Assembly (NCBI GenBank): GCA_945872165.1
Contig: CAMBYS010000006.1
Span: 1 to 32,691 of the forward strand
From: an uncultured Clostridia bacterium
Lineage (GTDB): Bacteria > Bacillota > Clostridia > Oscillospirales > Butyricicoccaceae
Direction: 5' to 3'
DNA: 32,691 nucleotides
This document shows, piece by piece, positions 9,173-18,696 of the stretch. How positions within the stretch are numbered: the stretch's first letter is position 1; every line of letters starts with the position of its first letter. The position numbers were made by a program, and so were the translations under genes. Under the pieces are notes generated by a model that worked only from the letters and a program-made list of their open reading frames with translations, was not told the origin of the DNA and ran no database searches.

Positions 9173-10066
9173 TCAGCTCACCTCCTCCAGCTGTCCCAGC
9201 ACCTTCTGCCAAAACTGTTCGCTGCTGATCCGCCCGTCGCGATTGTAACGCCGGATGTTTTTCAGACTTACCCCATCCCGTGTGATGCAGGCAATGCCCT
9301 CCTCACAGCTGAGCGATGCCACAAAGCCGCATTCCTGCACCAGTGCATCGGTTTCTGCATTCCGGGCACCATAGGGATAGGTATAGCACACCGGTTCCGT
9401 AATCCCGATGGAACGAAACAGCTCCTGTGCCTTCCGGGTATCCTCCATAAAGATGCTGCGATAGGCGGCTTCATCCTCCCCGCTCCTGCGCAGGCAGCCC
9501 CGCCGCGGTGAGAGTTCATGAAAATCATAGGAATGGTTCTGTATTTCCATCACACCGGAGTCTGCCATTTCCTTCAGTTCCCCGCTGGTACAGTAGGACC
9601 ATACCTCATGCTCTTCCGGGTCATCGGTCTCGGTAAACTGCTCCACCAGCATACCTACCGGGGATAGCACTGCCTGCATGCCGTATTGCTTCAGCAGCGG
9701 ATAGGCATTACAGTAATTGTTATAATACCCATCATCAAAGGTGAGCATCACCGGCTTTTCCGGCAACGGTGTCCCCTTTTCCACATGGGACACCAGATCT
9801 CCCACCACAACGGTTTCATAGCCATGCTGTGACAGATACTGTAAATCCTTTTCCAGCATGGAAGGGGAAATCACATATTCCCCCGGAGATTCCCCCTGAT
9901 CCGTTACGCTGTGATACATGGCAACCGGCAGCAGCACGGCAGTATCCTGAGCAGAAGCCGGTTCCGCAAACCGCCGCTCCACACTGGCTCCCACAATGGC
10001 AAACAGAATCAGTCCCGCCAAAAAAGCAGCCTCCAGCCGCCATTGCCCCTTTTTCGGTTTTCTCAA
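9173..10066 (-). CDS. Secreted/membrane-anchored polysaccharide deacetylase
   Basis: N-terminal hydrophobic segment; MYHSVTD, PVMLTFDDGYYNNYCNAYPLLKQYGM, NHSYDFHELS NodB-homology motifs. Confidence 0.9.
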   Translation of the reverse strand: MRKPKKGQWRLEAAFLAGLILFAIVGASVERRFAEPASAQDTAVLLPVAMYHSVTDQGESPGEYVISPSMLEKDLQYLSQHGYETVVVGDLVSHVEKGTPLPEKPVMLTFDDGYYNNYCNAYPLLKQYGMQAVLSPVGMLVEQFTETDDPEEHEVWSYCTSGELKEMADSGVMEIQNHSYDFHELSPRRGCLRRSGEDEAAYRSIFMEDTRKAQELFRSIGITEPVCYTYPYGARNAETDALVQECGFVASLSCEEGIACITRDGVSLKNIRRYNRDGRISSEQFWQKVLGQLEEVS

Positions 10067-10084
10067 AACCTCCCACCATCCTTA

Positions 10085-10630
10085 TCAGGCCTGCCGGAAG
10101 GGCACACCGAAATAATCCGCCACCGATACTGACAGATTTCTGGCAATATCCCGGATGTTGCCCCGAATCCAGTTGGCATCATCCGGATTATCATGATAGG
10201 CAATTTCTATCAGCACGGCAGGGGCAGCGGTCCGCCGCAGTTCTGCCAGCCTTGTGGTAGGAATCACATCCACCAACTGAGGTGTAGGGGAAATCAGACT
10301 GAAATTGTTGGCAAAAATATCTGCTGCCCGTGCTCCCTCTGCACTGCCGGTGTAATAATACACATCTGTCCCCCGCAACTGGCCTGCCAGTTCCTCCGGT
10401 GCGGCATTGGAATGAATGGCCAGATGCAGATCCGCATTGGACGCGTTGGATTTCTGTGCGCTGGTCAGCGCCGTATCCTCCGTGGTGTTGCGCACCACAT
10501 TGATACCGGAAGCCTGTAAATACGGCACCATTTCGTCAGCAATCCGGTTCATATAATACTCTTCACTGCCCGCGCCATCATAAAACAAATTATATTCCTG
10601 TGTGGACGGACTGAGAAATACCGTTGGCAT
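10085..10630 (-). CDS. N-acetylmuramoyl-L-alanine amidase (Amidase_3)
   Basis: VFLSPSTQEYNLF...NASNADLHLAIHSNAAP...GTDVYYYTGSAEGARAADIFANN...VLIEIAYHDNPDDANWI. Confidence 0.88.
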   Translation of the reverse strand: MPTVFLSPSTQEYNLFYDGAGSEEYYMNRIADEMVPYLQASGINVVRNTTEDTALTSAQKSNASNADLHLAIHSNAAPEELAGQLRGTDVYYYTGSAEGARAADIFANNFSLISPTPQLVDVIPTTRLAELRRTAAPAVLIEIAYHDNPDDANWIRGNIRDIARNLSVSVADYFGVPFRQA

Positions 10631-10712
10631 AGCATGCTCCCCTTTCCGGATGATATCTCTCCCATCCTATGCGCAGGACTGGCTGTTGAACACAGGAACG
10701 GGCATAAAAATA

Positions 10713-10738
10713 CCGCCGGAGGACACAGCCTCCGGCGG
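10713..10738 (-). terminator. Terminator downstream of the [FeFe]-hydrogenase gene
   Basis: CCGCCGGAGG-acacag-CCTCCGGCGG followed on minus strand by TATTTTTATG. Confidence 0.8.
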
Positions 10739-10766
10739 CATATGGGGAAATTTAGAAAGAAGATTC

Positions 10767-12194
10767 TTAGAATTTGGTTTCGTAGCTGCCAACGGACATA
10801 TTGATGCTTTCCTTCTCGCTGGTCTTTGCGAACTGATCCAGCGTCATCTTATCCTTCGGGGAATGGCTGATGACACCGGCGCCATTGATACAGCCGCCTT
10901 CACAGGCCATGCCTTCGATAAAGTTCTCTGCCAGACGGCCCATCTTTGCCTTGAGCAGGGCCACCTTGCACTGTTCAATGCCACTGCATACGGCTGCTTT
11001 GGGAACGAAGTCAACATTCTGTTCCTTTGCACTCTGTACAACTGCTTCGGTCAGACCGCCGGAACGGCCAAAGACACGTCCAAAATAGGATGCATCGGTC
11101 ATCGGCTGATTGCTCTGCTCTTCCGGCGGGAAGCCTGCGGCATCCAGCAGTGCCTGCAGTTCCTCAAAGGTAATGACACAGTCGATCCAGGGCTTGACGC
11201 TGTCCAGCTTCTGCTCATATTTCTTTGCGGTGCAGGGTCCGATAAACACGGTCTTAATGGGCCATGCGCTGTTTTCCTTGATATATTTACCCAACTCAGC
11301 CATCGGGGAGAGGTTATGGGAAATATGCTCCGCCATTTCCGGCATATGCTGCTTGATATAACGCACAAAGGCCGGGCAGCAGGAAGAAGTCAGGAAGCCC
11401 TTTTCCACCAGTTCCTGTGTTTCCTTCTTGGCAACCATATCTGCGCCCAATGCTGCTTCCACCACATCATGGAAGCCCAGATTGCGCAGTGCCTGCTTTA
11501 CCTGTCCGAGAGATGCATTCTGAAACTGAGATGCAATTGCCGGTGCGACGATTGCCACGGTATAATAACCGCGGTGGTCCGCCTGCTTAATCAGGTTGAT
11601 GGCATCGACAATATAGGAATTATCCACTACTGCGCCGAAGGGGCACTGGCTCACACAGGCACCGCAGTTGATACATTTATCATAGTTGATTTCCGCCTTC
11701 TGCTGGTCGTTCATCTTAATGGCACCGATCTTGCAGGCACGCTCACAGGGACGGACATTTTCCGTGATGGCGCCATAGGGACATGCCTTTGCACAGCGTC
11801 CGCAATGGATGCACTTATCGGGATCAATTTCCGCCTTGCCATCCTTACCCTTGGTGATGGCGCCCTTGGGGCAGGCCTTCATGCAGCGATGTGCCAGACA
11901 GCCGCGGCAGGCATTGCTGACGGTATACCGGTCAACCGGGCATTCATCACAGGCAATATCAATGACCTGAATGACATTGCTGCCGCGCTCACCGCCCAGT
12001 ACGTTATGTACACGTTCACTGACAATGGCACGTTCCTTATATACACAGCAGCGCATCGTTGGTTTCTTTCCCGGAATAACCTCCTGCGGTACCGAATAAT
12101 ATACATCGTCCATTTTCTCATTCAGAGCATGCTCCGCAACCGCACGCAGCACCTTATATTTGAGCAATTGGACGTCAGTTTCAAAATTTCTCAT
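10767..12194 (-). CDS. Iron-only [FeFe]-hydrogenase, group B-like monomer with N-terminal ferredoxin clusters
   Basis: Multiple CxxCxxCxxxC ferredoxin motifs; H-cluster motifs SSCCPAFVRYI, IGPCTAKKYE, EGMACEGGCINGAG. Confidence 0.88.
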   Translation of the reverse strand: MRNFETDVQLLKYKVLRAVAEHALNEKMDDVYYSVPQEVIPGKKPTMRCCVYKERAIVSERVHNVLGGERGSNVIQVIDIACDECPVDRYTVSNACRGCLAHRCMKACPKGAITKGKDGKAEIDPDKCIHCGRCAKACPYGAITENVRPCERACKIGAIKMNDQQKAEINYDKCINCGACVSQCPFGAVVDNSYIVDAINLIKQADHRGYYTVAIVAPAIASQFQNASLGQVKQALRNLGFHDVVEAALGADMVAKKETQELVEKGFLTSSCCPAFVRYIKQHMPEMAEHISHNLSPMAELGKYIKENSAWPIKTVFIGPCTAKKYEQKLDSVKPWIDCVITFEELQALLDAAGFPPEEQSNQPMTDASYFGRVFGRSGGLTEAVVQSAKEQNVDFVPKAAVCSGIEQCKVALLKAKMGRLAENFIEGMACEGGCINGAGVISHSPKDKMTLDQFAKTSEKESINMSVGSYETKF

Positions 12195-12623
12195 GGACGC
12201 TTCTCCCTCTCCCAGAAAAAATGAAAGTTTGTCGTATTCTTAACAAAAGCATTGTATCGTAACAGCGCATCAATGTCAAACGGGGAATACCTGTCCCCTG
12301 TCAGTACGAATGATGACATGTTGTGTAGTCTTTGATGATTTGTTTTGAATTTTCGGTTTCAAACATGTCCAATATTGGAACGAATCCGACTTTCTTATGT
12401 GTATTTCACATAATTTTTCCGTATATTCTTTGTAAATTTGTGACAATTTTCATGTTTTTGTCAAATTTCCTTCATCGAAAAAATCCCACGACATCAATTC
12501 CGGCATGCGATACCTTTGTCTGCCGCCATGGCATTCCTGCTAAAATGCAATACAGGCAAAGCAGCACCGCACCTGTGTCGGCATTGCCTTGCCTGTTTCC
12601 TCCGTCATGCGTATGGCGTGTTC

Positions 12624-13181
12624 TCAGTCCGCTGTCCGGAATTCCGCAATGCCGGTTGCATACAGACTGCCGCCCTGGGCATCCATGGACACAATTGCCG
12701 GGAAATTCTCCACGGTCAGCCGCTTGACCGACTCACATCCCAGCTCATCATATGCGACTACCTCAAGGGAACGTACCGAATCTGCAATAATGGCGCCGGC
12801 GCCGCCGATTGCCACCATATACACACAGCCATATTTCTGCATTGCATCATGTACTGCCTGATTGCGGACACCCTTGCCGATCATGCAGACCTGTCCTTTT
12901 TCAATCAGTGTCGGAGAAAACGGGTCCATACGGCCGGAAGTGGTAGGGCCGCATGCGCCGATTACCTGTCCCGGCTTTGCCGGTGTGGGGCCTGCGTAAT
13001 AAACCACCGAATCCTGAATCTCAAACGGTACCTCTTCGCCGGCTTCCAGCGCCGCAAGAATCTTTTTGTGTGCGGCATCACGTGCCGTATATACGGTTCC
13101 GGTCAGGGATACGGTGTCACCTGCCTTGAGCACGTTTACATAATCACGCAGCTGTGATGTTTTCAAATCATAATGTGCCAT
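12624..13181 (-). CDS. Fumarate hydratase / L-tartrate dehydratase beta subunit (class I, C-terminal domain)
   Basis: GTVYTARDAAHKKILAALEAGEEVPFEIQDSVVYYAGPTPAKPGQVIGACGPTTSGRMDPFSPTLIEKGQVCMIGKG. Confidence 0.92.
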   Translation of the reverse strand: MAHYDLKTSQLRDYVNVLKAGDTVSLTGTVYTARDAAHKKILAALEAGEEVPFEIQDSVVYYAGPTPAKPGQVIGACGPTTSGRMDPFSPTLIEKGQVCMIGKGVRNQAVHDAMQKYGCVYMVAIGGAGAIIADSVRSLEVVAYDELGCESVKRLTVENFPAIVSMDAQGGSLYATGIAEFRTAD

Positions 13182-13382
13182 CGGAAAAACCCCTTTTCAC
13201 TTGAATGTTTATCTATGATACATTATAGCAGGGAAATTTCGGAAATACAACCGGAATCCGTGGCCACAGCAGGATTTTCTTTCCGATCCGGCCGGGAAGG
13301 CTTGTTATTCTTTCTTCCAGCCGTTATAATAGTGTAATGGCATATTTCTGCAAAATCCGACATATCCGAGGGGATCCTTATT

Positions 13383-14858
13383 TTGAACTCCAATCACATA
13401 TATACAACCGTTATCCGATGGGCTGCCCGCATTGCAACCTTTTTCTGCATCTGTCTGCTGCTGACGGGAATTCCTGCACGTATGGGCTCCGTAGACGTCA
13501 ACGGCTCTGAGGTTGCTTATCAGGCGCAGTATAAGGCTTATACCGAAGCAGCCTCCGGTGACGATGCCCTTGTGTGTTATTTTACGGTTTCCAATCCCAC
13601 TGCGGGAAAAAACGGTGCATTGTGCCGTATCATCCTGCCCCAAAGCCAGAATGTTTATCTGTATATGGATGCAGGCGCCCTTGCTGTCATGCGGTATGAC
13701 GGCTCGGAATACAAAAAATTCAGCGCGGATTATCCGCTCAAACGGGGCATTACCTATACCCTGTGTGTATTCCGTGATGGACTGGTGCTGTTCGACGGCA
13801 TCCACTGCTATACCTACAGCGGCAATTTTTACGGCTTTACCGATGTCATCGCAGGCTGGAGTGACGATTCCAACGTCTTTTCCACTGAACTGACCAAAAA
13901 AGCGCCTGCGGCATCTACTGACAGCTCCGCAGACACCCAGGAGGACAACGAAGCCGCTGTCACGGAGATAGAACCTGCACCTGCCTCCGATCCCTATCCA
14001 TCCATCTGGGTGGTGTTAGCATTGCTTTTGGGTACCACCAGCAATCTGCTGGCATTGGTATCGCTGCGTTCCTCCAATATGGCGCTGCGCACCGTATACC
14101 GTGTCCTGTCGCCATCCCGTCCGGCTTCTCACAGACAAGCCTTTTCCTGGGCATCCCGTCCAACCCAGTCCTCTGTCTCACAGAAGGCTCCCGCAGCACG
14201 CAAACCAGCAGCAAAACAATCTGGTATAAAGCAGCCGTCCGCACGGAAACCGGCGGCAAAACAGTCTGTATCCAGACAGCAATCCCCTCCGGCGCCATCT
14301 CCAAAAAAACAGCCCGTGCCGCCTGTCCGCGGTGCCATGTCCAGCTCCGTGTCCTCACGCTCCGGAGAAAAGCGCAAACCGACCCTCTTTTTTACCGATG
14401 AATCTTCCCGGAAGCCTGCGTCCAAACCTGCTTCTGCCCGGAACACCGCTCAGCTGCAGCCCATTGACCTGTATACCAGCCCGCTCTGGCATGCACATAC
14501 AGACAAAATGGTGCCATACCACTTTGGCAATGCGGGCATGGGATACTGTATCTTTTCTCCCGGTGCAGAGCTTTCTTCTGAAATGTTCACCCGGATCGGC
14601 GGAGAAAACTACATCTGGCTGAATCCGGTGCGCTTCCATGCAGAACCGGCAGGCAGCGGTGTCCTGCTGCGCATGTCGGAAATCGCCGGGATTGCCATGG
14701 CATTTGATTTCTACCATGCGGGTACGGGCAAACGGGAAATTGCCATCCCATATGACGTATATATGGTGCAATTCCGTCCGGCTCAGGTGAAACCGCATAC
14801 CCAGGATACCCTGGAATTGTCACAACGCGGCATGATTGTATTTGAACCGGTTCAATAA
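13383..14858 (+). CDS. Hypothetical membrane protein: extracytoplasmic domain, TM helix, Pro/Ala/Lys linker, unknown C-terminal domain
   Basis: TTG start with gagggg upstream; signal-like N-terminus (ARIATFFCICLLLTGIPA), TM (IWVVLALLLGTTSNLLALVSL), low-complexity linker, conserved-looking C-terminal ~130 aa. Confidence 0.7.
   Translation: MNSNHIYTTVIRWAARIATFFCICLLLTGIPARMGSVDVNGSEVAYQAQYKAYTEAASGDDALVCYFTVSNPTAGKNGALCRIILPQSQNVYLYMDAGALAVMRYDGSEYKKFSADYPLKRGITYTLCVFRDGLVLFDGIHCYTYSGNFYGFTDVIAGWSDDSNVFSTELTKKAPAASTDSSADTQEDNEAAVTEIEPAPASDPYPSIWVVLALLLGTTSNLLALVSLRSSNMALRTVYRVLSPSRPASHRQAFSWASRPTQSSVSQKAPAARKPAAKQSGIKQPSARKPAAKQSVSRQQSPPAPSPKKQPVPPVRGAMSSSVSSRSGEKRKPTLFFTDESSRKPASKPASARNTAQLQPIDLYTSPLWHAHTDKMVPYHFGNAGMGYCIFSPGAELSSEMFTRIGGENYIWLNPVRFHAEPAGSGVLLRMSEIAGIAMAFDFYHAGTGKREIAIPYDVYMVQFRPAQVKPHTQDTLELSQRGMIVFEPVQ
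14195..14268 (+). repeat. Imperfect direct repeat in linker (RKPAAKQS x2)
   Basis: gcacgcaaaccagcagcaaaacaatctg and gcacggaaaccggcggcaaaacagtctg. Confidence 0.75.
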
Positions 14859-14936
14859 TCCTTGCAATCCCCCTGTACCGGTGTTAAAATAAAAACCAGC
14901 TGAAAAAATCTAAATCCCATATGGAGGAATGTTTCC

Positions 14937-16148
14937 ATGATCAGTATCAAGGATATTGACGAGGCTGCCCAGCGCCTGCAGCCTGTTGTTCATTATATTC
15001 CGCTGTCCTCTTCCACCACTTTTTCCGGTATGACCGGGGCGGAAGTGTATCTCAAATGCGAGAACCAGCAGAAAACCGGCTCCTTTAAGGTGCGCGGTGC
15101 CTACAACAAAATTATGAAGCTGTATGAGGCAGGCGATTTAAAATCGGTTATTGCCTCCTCCGCAGGCAACCATGCGCAGGGTGTTGCCTTTGCTGCCAAT
15201 AAAATCGGCATTCCGGCTACCATCTGCATGCCCCGTTCCACCCCGATTGCCAAGGTATCCGCAACCCAGGGCTATGGCGCCAATGTGGTGCTGTCCGGCT
15301 CCTGTTATGATGACGCCTATGCCAAGGCAATGGAAATCGTGGAGAAAACCGGTGCCACCTTCATCCATCCCTTTGATGATGAGGATGTCATGGCAGGTCA
15401 GGGTACCATCGGTCTGGAAATCCTGCGGGATCTGCCGGCTGTGGATGTGATTCTGGTTCCGGCAGGTGGCGGCGGATTGCTGTCCGGTGTAGCTGCCTGC
15501 GTCAAGCAGATTAATCCGCGCATTCAGGTCATCGGTGTACAGGCAGAAGGTGCACCGGCAATTGCCCAGTCCTTCCATCAGGACGGCATCCATGCCACCG
15601 ACTCCGTACACACCATTGCGGATGGTATTGCCGTCAAATGCCCGGGCTCCAAGACCATGGAACATATCAATGCCTTTGTGGATGATATGATGACGGTTTC
15701 CGATGATGATATCGCCGCTACCATTCTGCTGCTGTTGGAGCGTACCAAGCAGGTGGTTGAGCCGGCTGGCGCATCTTCTCTGGCAGCCCTGCTGTCCGGC
15801 AAGCGCGACTTCTCCGGCAAGAAGGTGGTCTGCCTGCTGTCAGGCGGTAATATTGATGTAAGTTTTATTCATCGTATCGTGGAAAAGGGTCTGGTTACCC
15901 GTTGCCGCCACATCAAGTTCTCCATCATTATGCCGGATGTCCCCGGTTCCCTGGAGCGGCTGGCAGGCATCATTGCTTCCCAGAACGCCAACATCATTAT
16001 GTTCCAGCATGACCGCGTCAATGCCAACCTGGACATCGACGAAGCCATTGTTCATGTGGTCTGCGAGGTCGGCGGTAAAGAGCATGCGCAAACCCTGCTG
16101 GATGCCATCGAAAGCAAAGGCTATAAATGCCTGCTGGGTGAAGGCTGA
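14937..16148 (+). CDS. ilvA: Threonine ammonia-lyase with C-terminal ACT domain
   Basis: KCENQQKTGSFKVRGAYNKI (PLP Lys), SSAGNHAQGVAFAA, GGGGLLSGVA, C-terminal MPDVPGSLERLAGIIASQNANI ACT; RBS atggaggaa. Confidence 0.93.
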   Translation: MISIKDIDEAAQRLQPVVHYIPLSSSTTFSGMTGAEVYLKCENQQKTGSFKVRGAYNKIMKLYEAGDLKSVIASSAGNHAQGVAFAANKIGIPATICMPRSTPIAKVSATQGYGANVVLSGSCYDDAYAKAMEIVEKTGATFIHPFDDEDVMAGQGTIGLEILRDLPAVDVILVPAGGGGLLSGVAACVKQINPRIQVIGVQAEGAPAIAQSFHQDGIHATDSVHTIADGIAVKCPGSKTMEHINAFVDDMMTVSDDDIAATILLLLERTKQVVEPAGASSLAALLSGKRDFSGKKVVCLLSGGNIDVSFIHRIVEKGLVTRCRHIKFSIIMPDVPGSLERLAGIIASQNANIIMFQHDRVNANLDIDEAIVHVVCEVGGKEHAQTLLDAIESKGYKCLLGEG

Positions 16149-16172
16149 TTCTAATCTGATTTTACACATAGG

Positions 16173-16203
16173 AAAGCCCGTGTTTCATGGAAACACGGGC
16201 TTT
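16173..16203. terminator. Bidirectional terminator between ilvA and the convergent lipoprotein gene
   Basis: AAAGCCCGTGTTTC-atg-GAAACACGGGCTTT perfect 14-bp stem. Confidence 0.88.
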
Positions 16204-16207
16204 GTTG

Positions 16208-16660
16208 TTACCGATTTGTGTTATTGGTTGTGGTTGTGGTATTGGTGGTTCCGGTCGTCGTGTTGGCAGCTCCCGTCGTATTGTTCGTAGTGCCTGTGTT
16301 GTTGTTCCCGTTTCCGGTGACAGCGTCACCCACATTTCTGGCACCATCCTCAACCGCACGGCCCAGATCATCCGCTGCACTTTCCACATCTCCGGTCACG
16401 GTACCGTTGGTATTGTTCCCGGTTGTGTTGTTCGTTGTGTTGTTATTATTATCATAACCGGTACCATCATTGCCAATGATGCCGTCCACAAAGCCGGAGC
16501 CGCTGCCAGTGGTATTGGTGGTATCTGTAGTCGTCGTGGTTGTACCATTTGTGGTGGTATCCGTTGTTGCCGATCCGTTTGTATTGGCTGTGCCGCAGCC
16601 TGCCAGCATTGCTGTCATCAGACAGAGAACCAGAACCAACGCTCCCATTCGTTTTTTCAT
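16208..16660 (-). CDS. Asn/Thr-rich low-complexity lipoprotein
   Basis: MKKRMGALVLVLCLMTAMLAGCGTANTNGS (lipobox LAGC) then N/T-rich tracts; RBS ggaggtaatacgc. Confidence 0.75.
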   Translation of the reverse strand: MKKRMGALVLVLCLMTAMLAGCGTANTNGSATTDTTTNGTTTTTTDTTNTTGSGSGFVDGIIGNDGTGYDNNNNTTNNTTGNNTNGTVTGDVESAADDLGRAVEDGARNVGDAVTGNGNNNTGTTNNTTGAANTTTGTTNTTTTTNNTNR

Positions 16661-16734
16661 GCGTATTACCTCCAAAGGCTAAATTTTGCTGTTAGTTTGC
16701 CGGTATACGCAGAATTTTATACATCACAGAAAAT

Positions 16735-17265
16735 TTACATGGCATTGTCCCGGGAAGTCAGCCGCAGGTGCCGCATATGTTTTTGCAATACCTCCAAAAT
16801 CGTACCGGTGACAAATCCCATGGGAATGGAGGATACCAGCAGCAAAGGCAGGTAGGCAATCACATCGACGGTCTGCATGACCAGCATCGCCGCCAGAATC
16901 TGTCCGAAATTGTGCATGGCAGCGGAAGCGGCGCTGATGCCATAAAAAGAAAACCATCTGTCATGCCAATGCAGCAGCAGCCATGTGGTGGTCAGTGCCA
17001 GCAATCCCCCCATCAGGCTGAACAGGAACTGGGTCACGCTGCCGGCAAACAGGGAAGCCAGCACTACCCGGCACAATAAAATGGAATATGCCTCTTTGGG
17101 TGACAAAAACAGCAGGGCAAACATGGTGACCACATTGGCAAGTCCCAGCTTGATGCCAGGAATGGGAATCAGCAGCTCCAGCGGAATCATGCGTTCCATC
17201 AGGGACAGGGCAAGAGCAAGGGCACTGAGCATGCCGCACAGGGCAATCCGTTTTGTTCGACTCAT
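16735..17265 (-). CDS. Gx transporter family / heptaprenyl diphosphate synthase component I-like membrane protein
   Basis: MSRTKRIALCGMLSALALALSLMERMIPLELLIPIPGIKLGLANVVTMFALLFLSPKEA; RBS aggagg before ATG 17265. Confidence 0.85.
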   Translation of the reverse strand: MSRTKRIALCGMLSALALALSLMERMIPLELLIPIPGIKLGLANVVTMFALLFLSPKEAYSILLCRVVLASLFAGSVTQFLFSLMGGLLALTTTWLLLHWHDRWFSFYGISAASAAMHNFGQILAAMLVMQTVDVIAYLPLLLVSSIPMGFVTGTILEVLQKHMRHLRLTSRDNAM

Positions 17266-17279
17266 GTCATTTCCTCCTG

Positions 17280-17678
17280 TCACTGGACAATTACATCCAC
17301 TGCATCTGCATCCGTGGTACTGCCGGTAATCTTCAGCATCACCCGATTGGGCAGGCATACCGCAGTCTGCCCCACCCGGGAAATCCAGCCGGTCTGCTCA
17401 CAGGTGTGGTCTGTACATTGGGAATCCGTAAACCGCATCTGGGTGCCATCTACCTCAATGGTGACTTCAGTTGCCTTTCCTTCCAGCTGAACCGTTTTGT
17501 GTACCGAACCATCCAGCCGGAACTGCTGATACAATTCCCCATCCAGCCAGATTTCTCCATAGGTCTGATCGGTCTGCAGCATAGCCAGATGAATCCAAAT
17601 GCCGCAGGCTGCTGCAATAATAGCCAGGAAAATCAAAAAATCTCCCCATCGCAGCCGAAGCTTTGTATTATTCCGCAT
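17280..17678 (-). CDS. NusG domain II-containing membrane-anchored protein
   Basis: TM near N-terminus (FLIFLAIIAAACGIWIHLA); YGEIWLDGELYQQFRLDG...CTDHTCEQTGWISRVGQTAVCLPNRVMLKI. Confidence 0.85.
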   Translation of the reverse strand: MRNNTKLRLRWGDFLIFLAIIAAACGIWIHLAMLQTDQTYGEIWLDGELYQQFRLDGSVHKTVQLEGKATEVTIEVDGTQMRFTDSQCTDHTCEQTGWISRVGQTAVCLPNRVMLKITGSTTDADAVDVIVQ

Positions 17679-18678
17679 AAGTATACTCCGTGCTCTGCAG
17701 CTCAAAGGAGGACTTCAAGCCATCTGTCACATGGACGGTATGATCCTTGCACACAAAAACCGCTTCGATCCGGTTTTGCTCACAATATTCCATGGCGTCC
17801 TCCAGTCCCATGACAAACAACGCTGTGGTATAGGCATCCGCGCTGGTGGAGTCCGGTGAAACCACCGTTACACTGCGCAGGTCCGTCTCTGCGGAATAAC
17901 CGGTTTCCGGGTCAAAAATATGGCAATACCGCTTGCCATCCACCTCCAGATAGCGTTCATAATCGCCGCTGGTCACCACGGCGGTATCTGATACCGACAA
18001 TGTGGCAAACGAATCGCCGGGATTGTCCGGATCGGTAATGCCCACCTTCCAGGGCGTGTCCCTATCCTTTTCTCCCAGCACATAGACGTTGCCGCCCAGC
18101 GCCACAATGGCTTGTTCTACGCCGTTTTCCTTCAGGATTTCGATAACATGGTCAGCTGCATAGCCCTTGCCGATGCCGCCCAGGTCAATTTCTGCCTCTG
18201 CCGGAATGGAGGCTGTGGTGCCTTCCAGGGAAACCTTCGTATAATCCACCAATGGGAGCACTTTGTCAATTTGCTCCTGTGCAGGCACAGCCGCCTGTTC
18301 CGTACCGATGCCCCATAAATCCGACAGCGGTGCAATGGTAGGATCAAACCGTCCCTCTGTCTTTGCAGCCAGATCCAACGCCTCCTGCAAAATGTCTGCG
18401 GTCTGCTCCGAAAGCTCCGTCTGATTTCCTTCCGCATGATTGAGAGCGAAAATATCACTGGATTCCCTGGTACGGGAAATATCCGCTTCCAGCATATTGA
18501 TATAGGATACACATTCCGTCACCGCATCTGCGGCATTGTCACCATATGCCGTGATCCGCATTGCCGTATCCATGGCATAAAAATCCTGGGTGTACGCCTG
18601 TTCCTCCTGCGTGCTGCAGCCGGTCAGCAGGAAACACAGGGCAACTGCCGTCAGTATGCTGATTTGTTGTTTTTTCAT
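17668..18678 (-). CDS. apbE: FAD:protein FMN transferase, ApbE family lipoprotein
   Basis: Lipobox LLTGC; YAMDTAMRITAYGDNA, IDLGGIGKGYAADHVIEIL, ALGGNVYVLG, HIFDPETGYSA, DAYTTALFVMG. Confidence 0.94.
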   Translation of the reverse strand: MKKQQISILTAVALCFLLTGCSTQEEQAYTQDFYAMDTAMRITAYGDNAADAVTECVSYINMLEADISRTRESSDIFALNHAEGNQTELSEQTADILQEALDLAAKTEGRFDPTIAPLSDLWGIGTEQAAVPAQEQIDKVLPLVDYTKVSLEGTTASIPAEAEIDLGGIGKGYAADHVIEILKENGVEQAIVALGGNVYVLGEKDRDTPWKVGITDPDNPGDSFATLSVSDTAVVTSGDYERYLEVDGKRYCHIFDPETGYSAETDLRSVTVVSPDSTSADAYTTALFVMGLEDAMEYCEQNRIEAVFVCKDHTVHVTDGLKSSFELQSTEYTYAE

Positions 18679-18696
18679 GATTCTTCCTCCAGATTA

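Noticed and set aside
10602-12224. 540-aa plus-strand ORF antisense to the hydrogenase
   Set aside because: Shadow of the ferredoxin/H-cluster coding strand; no independent evidence.
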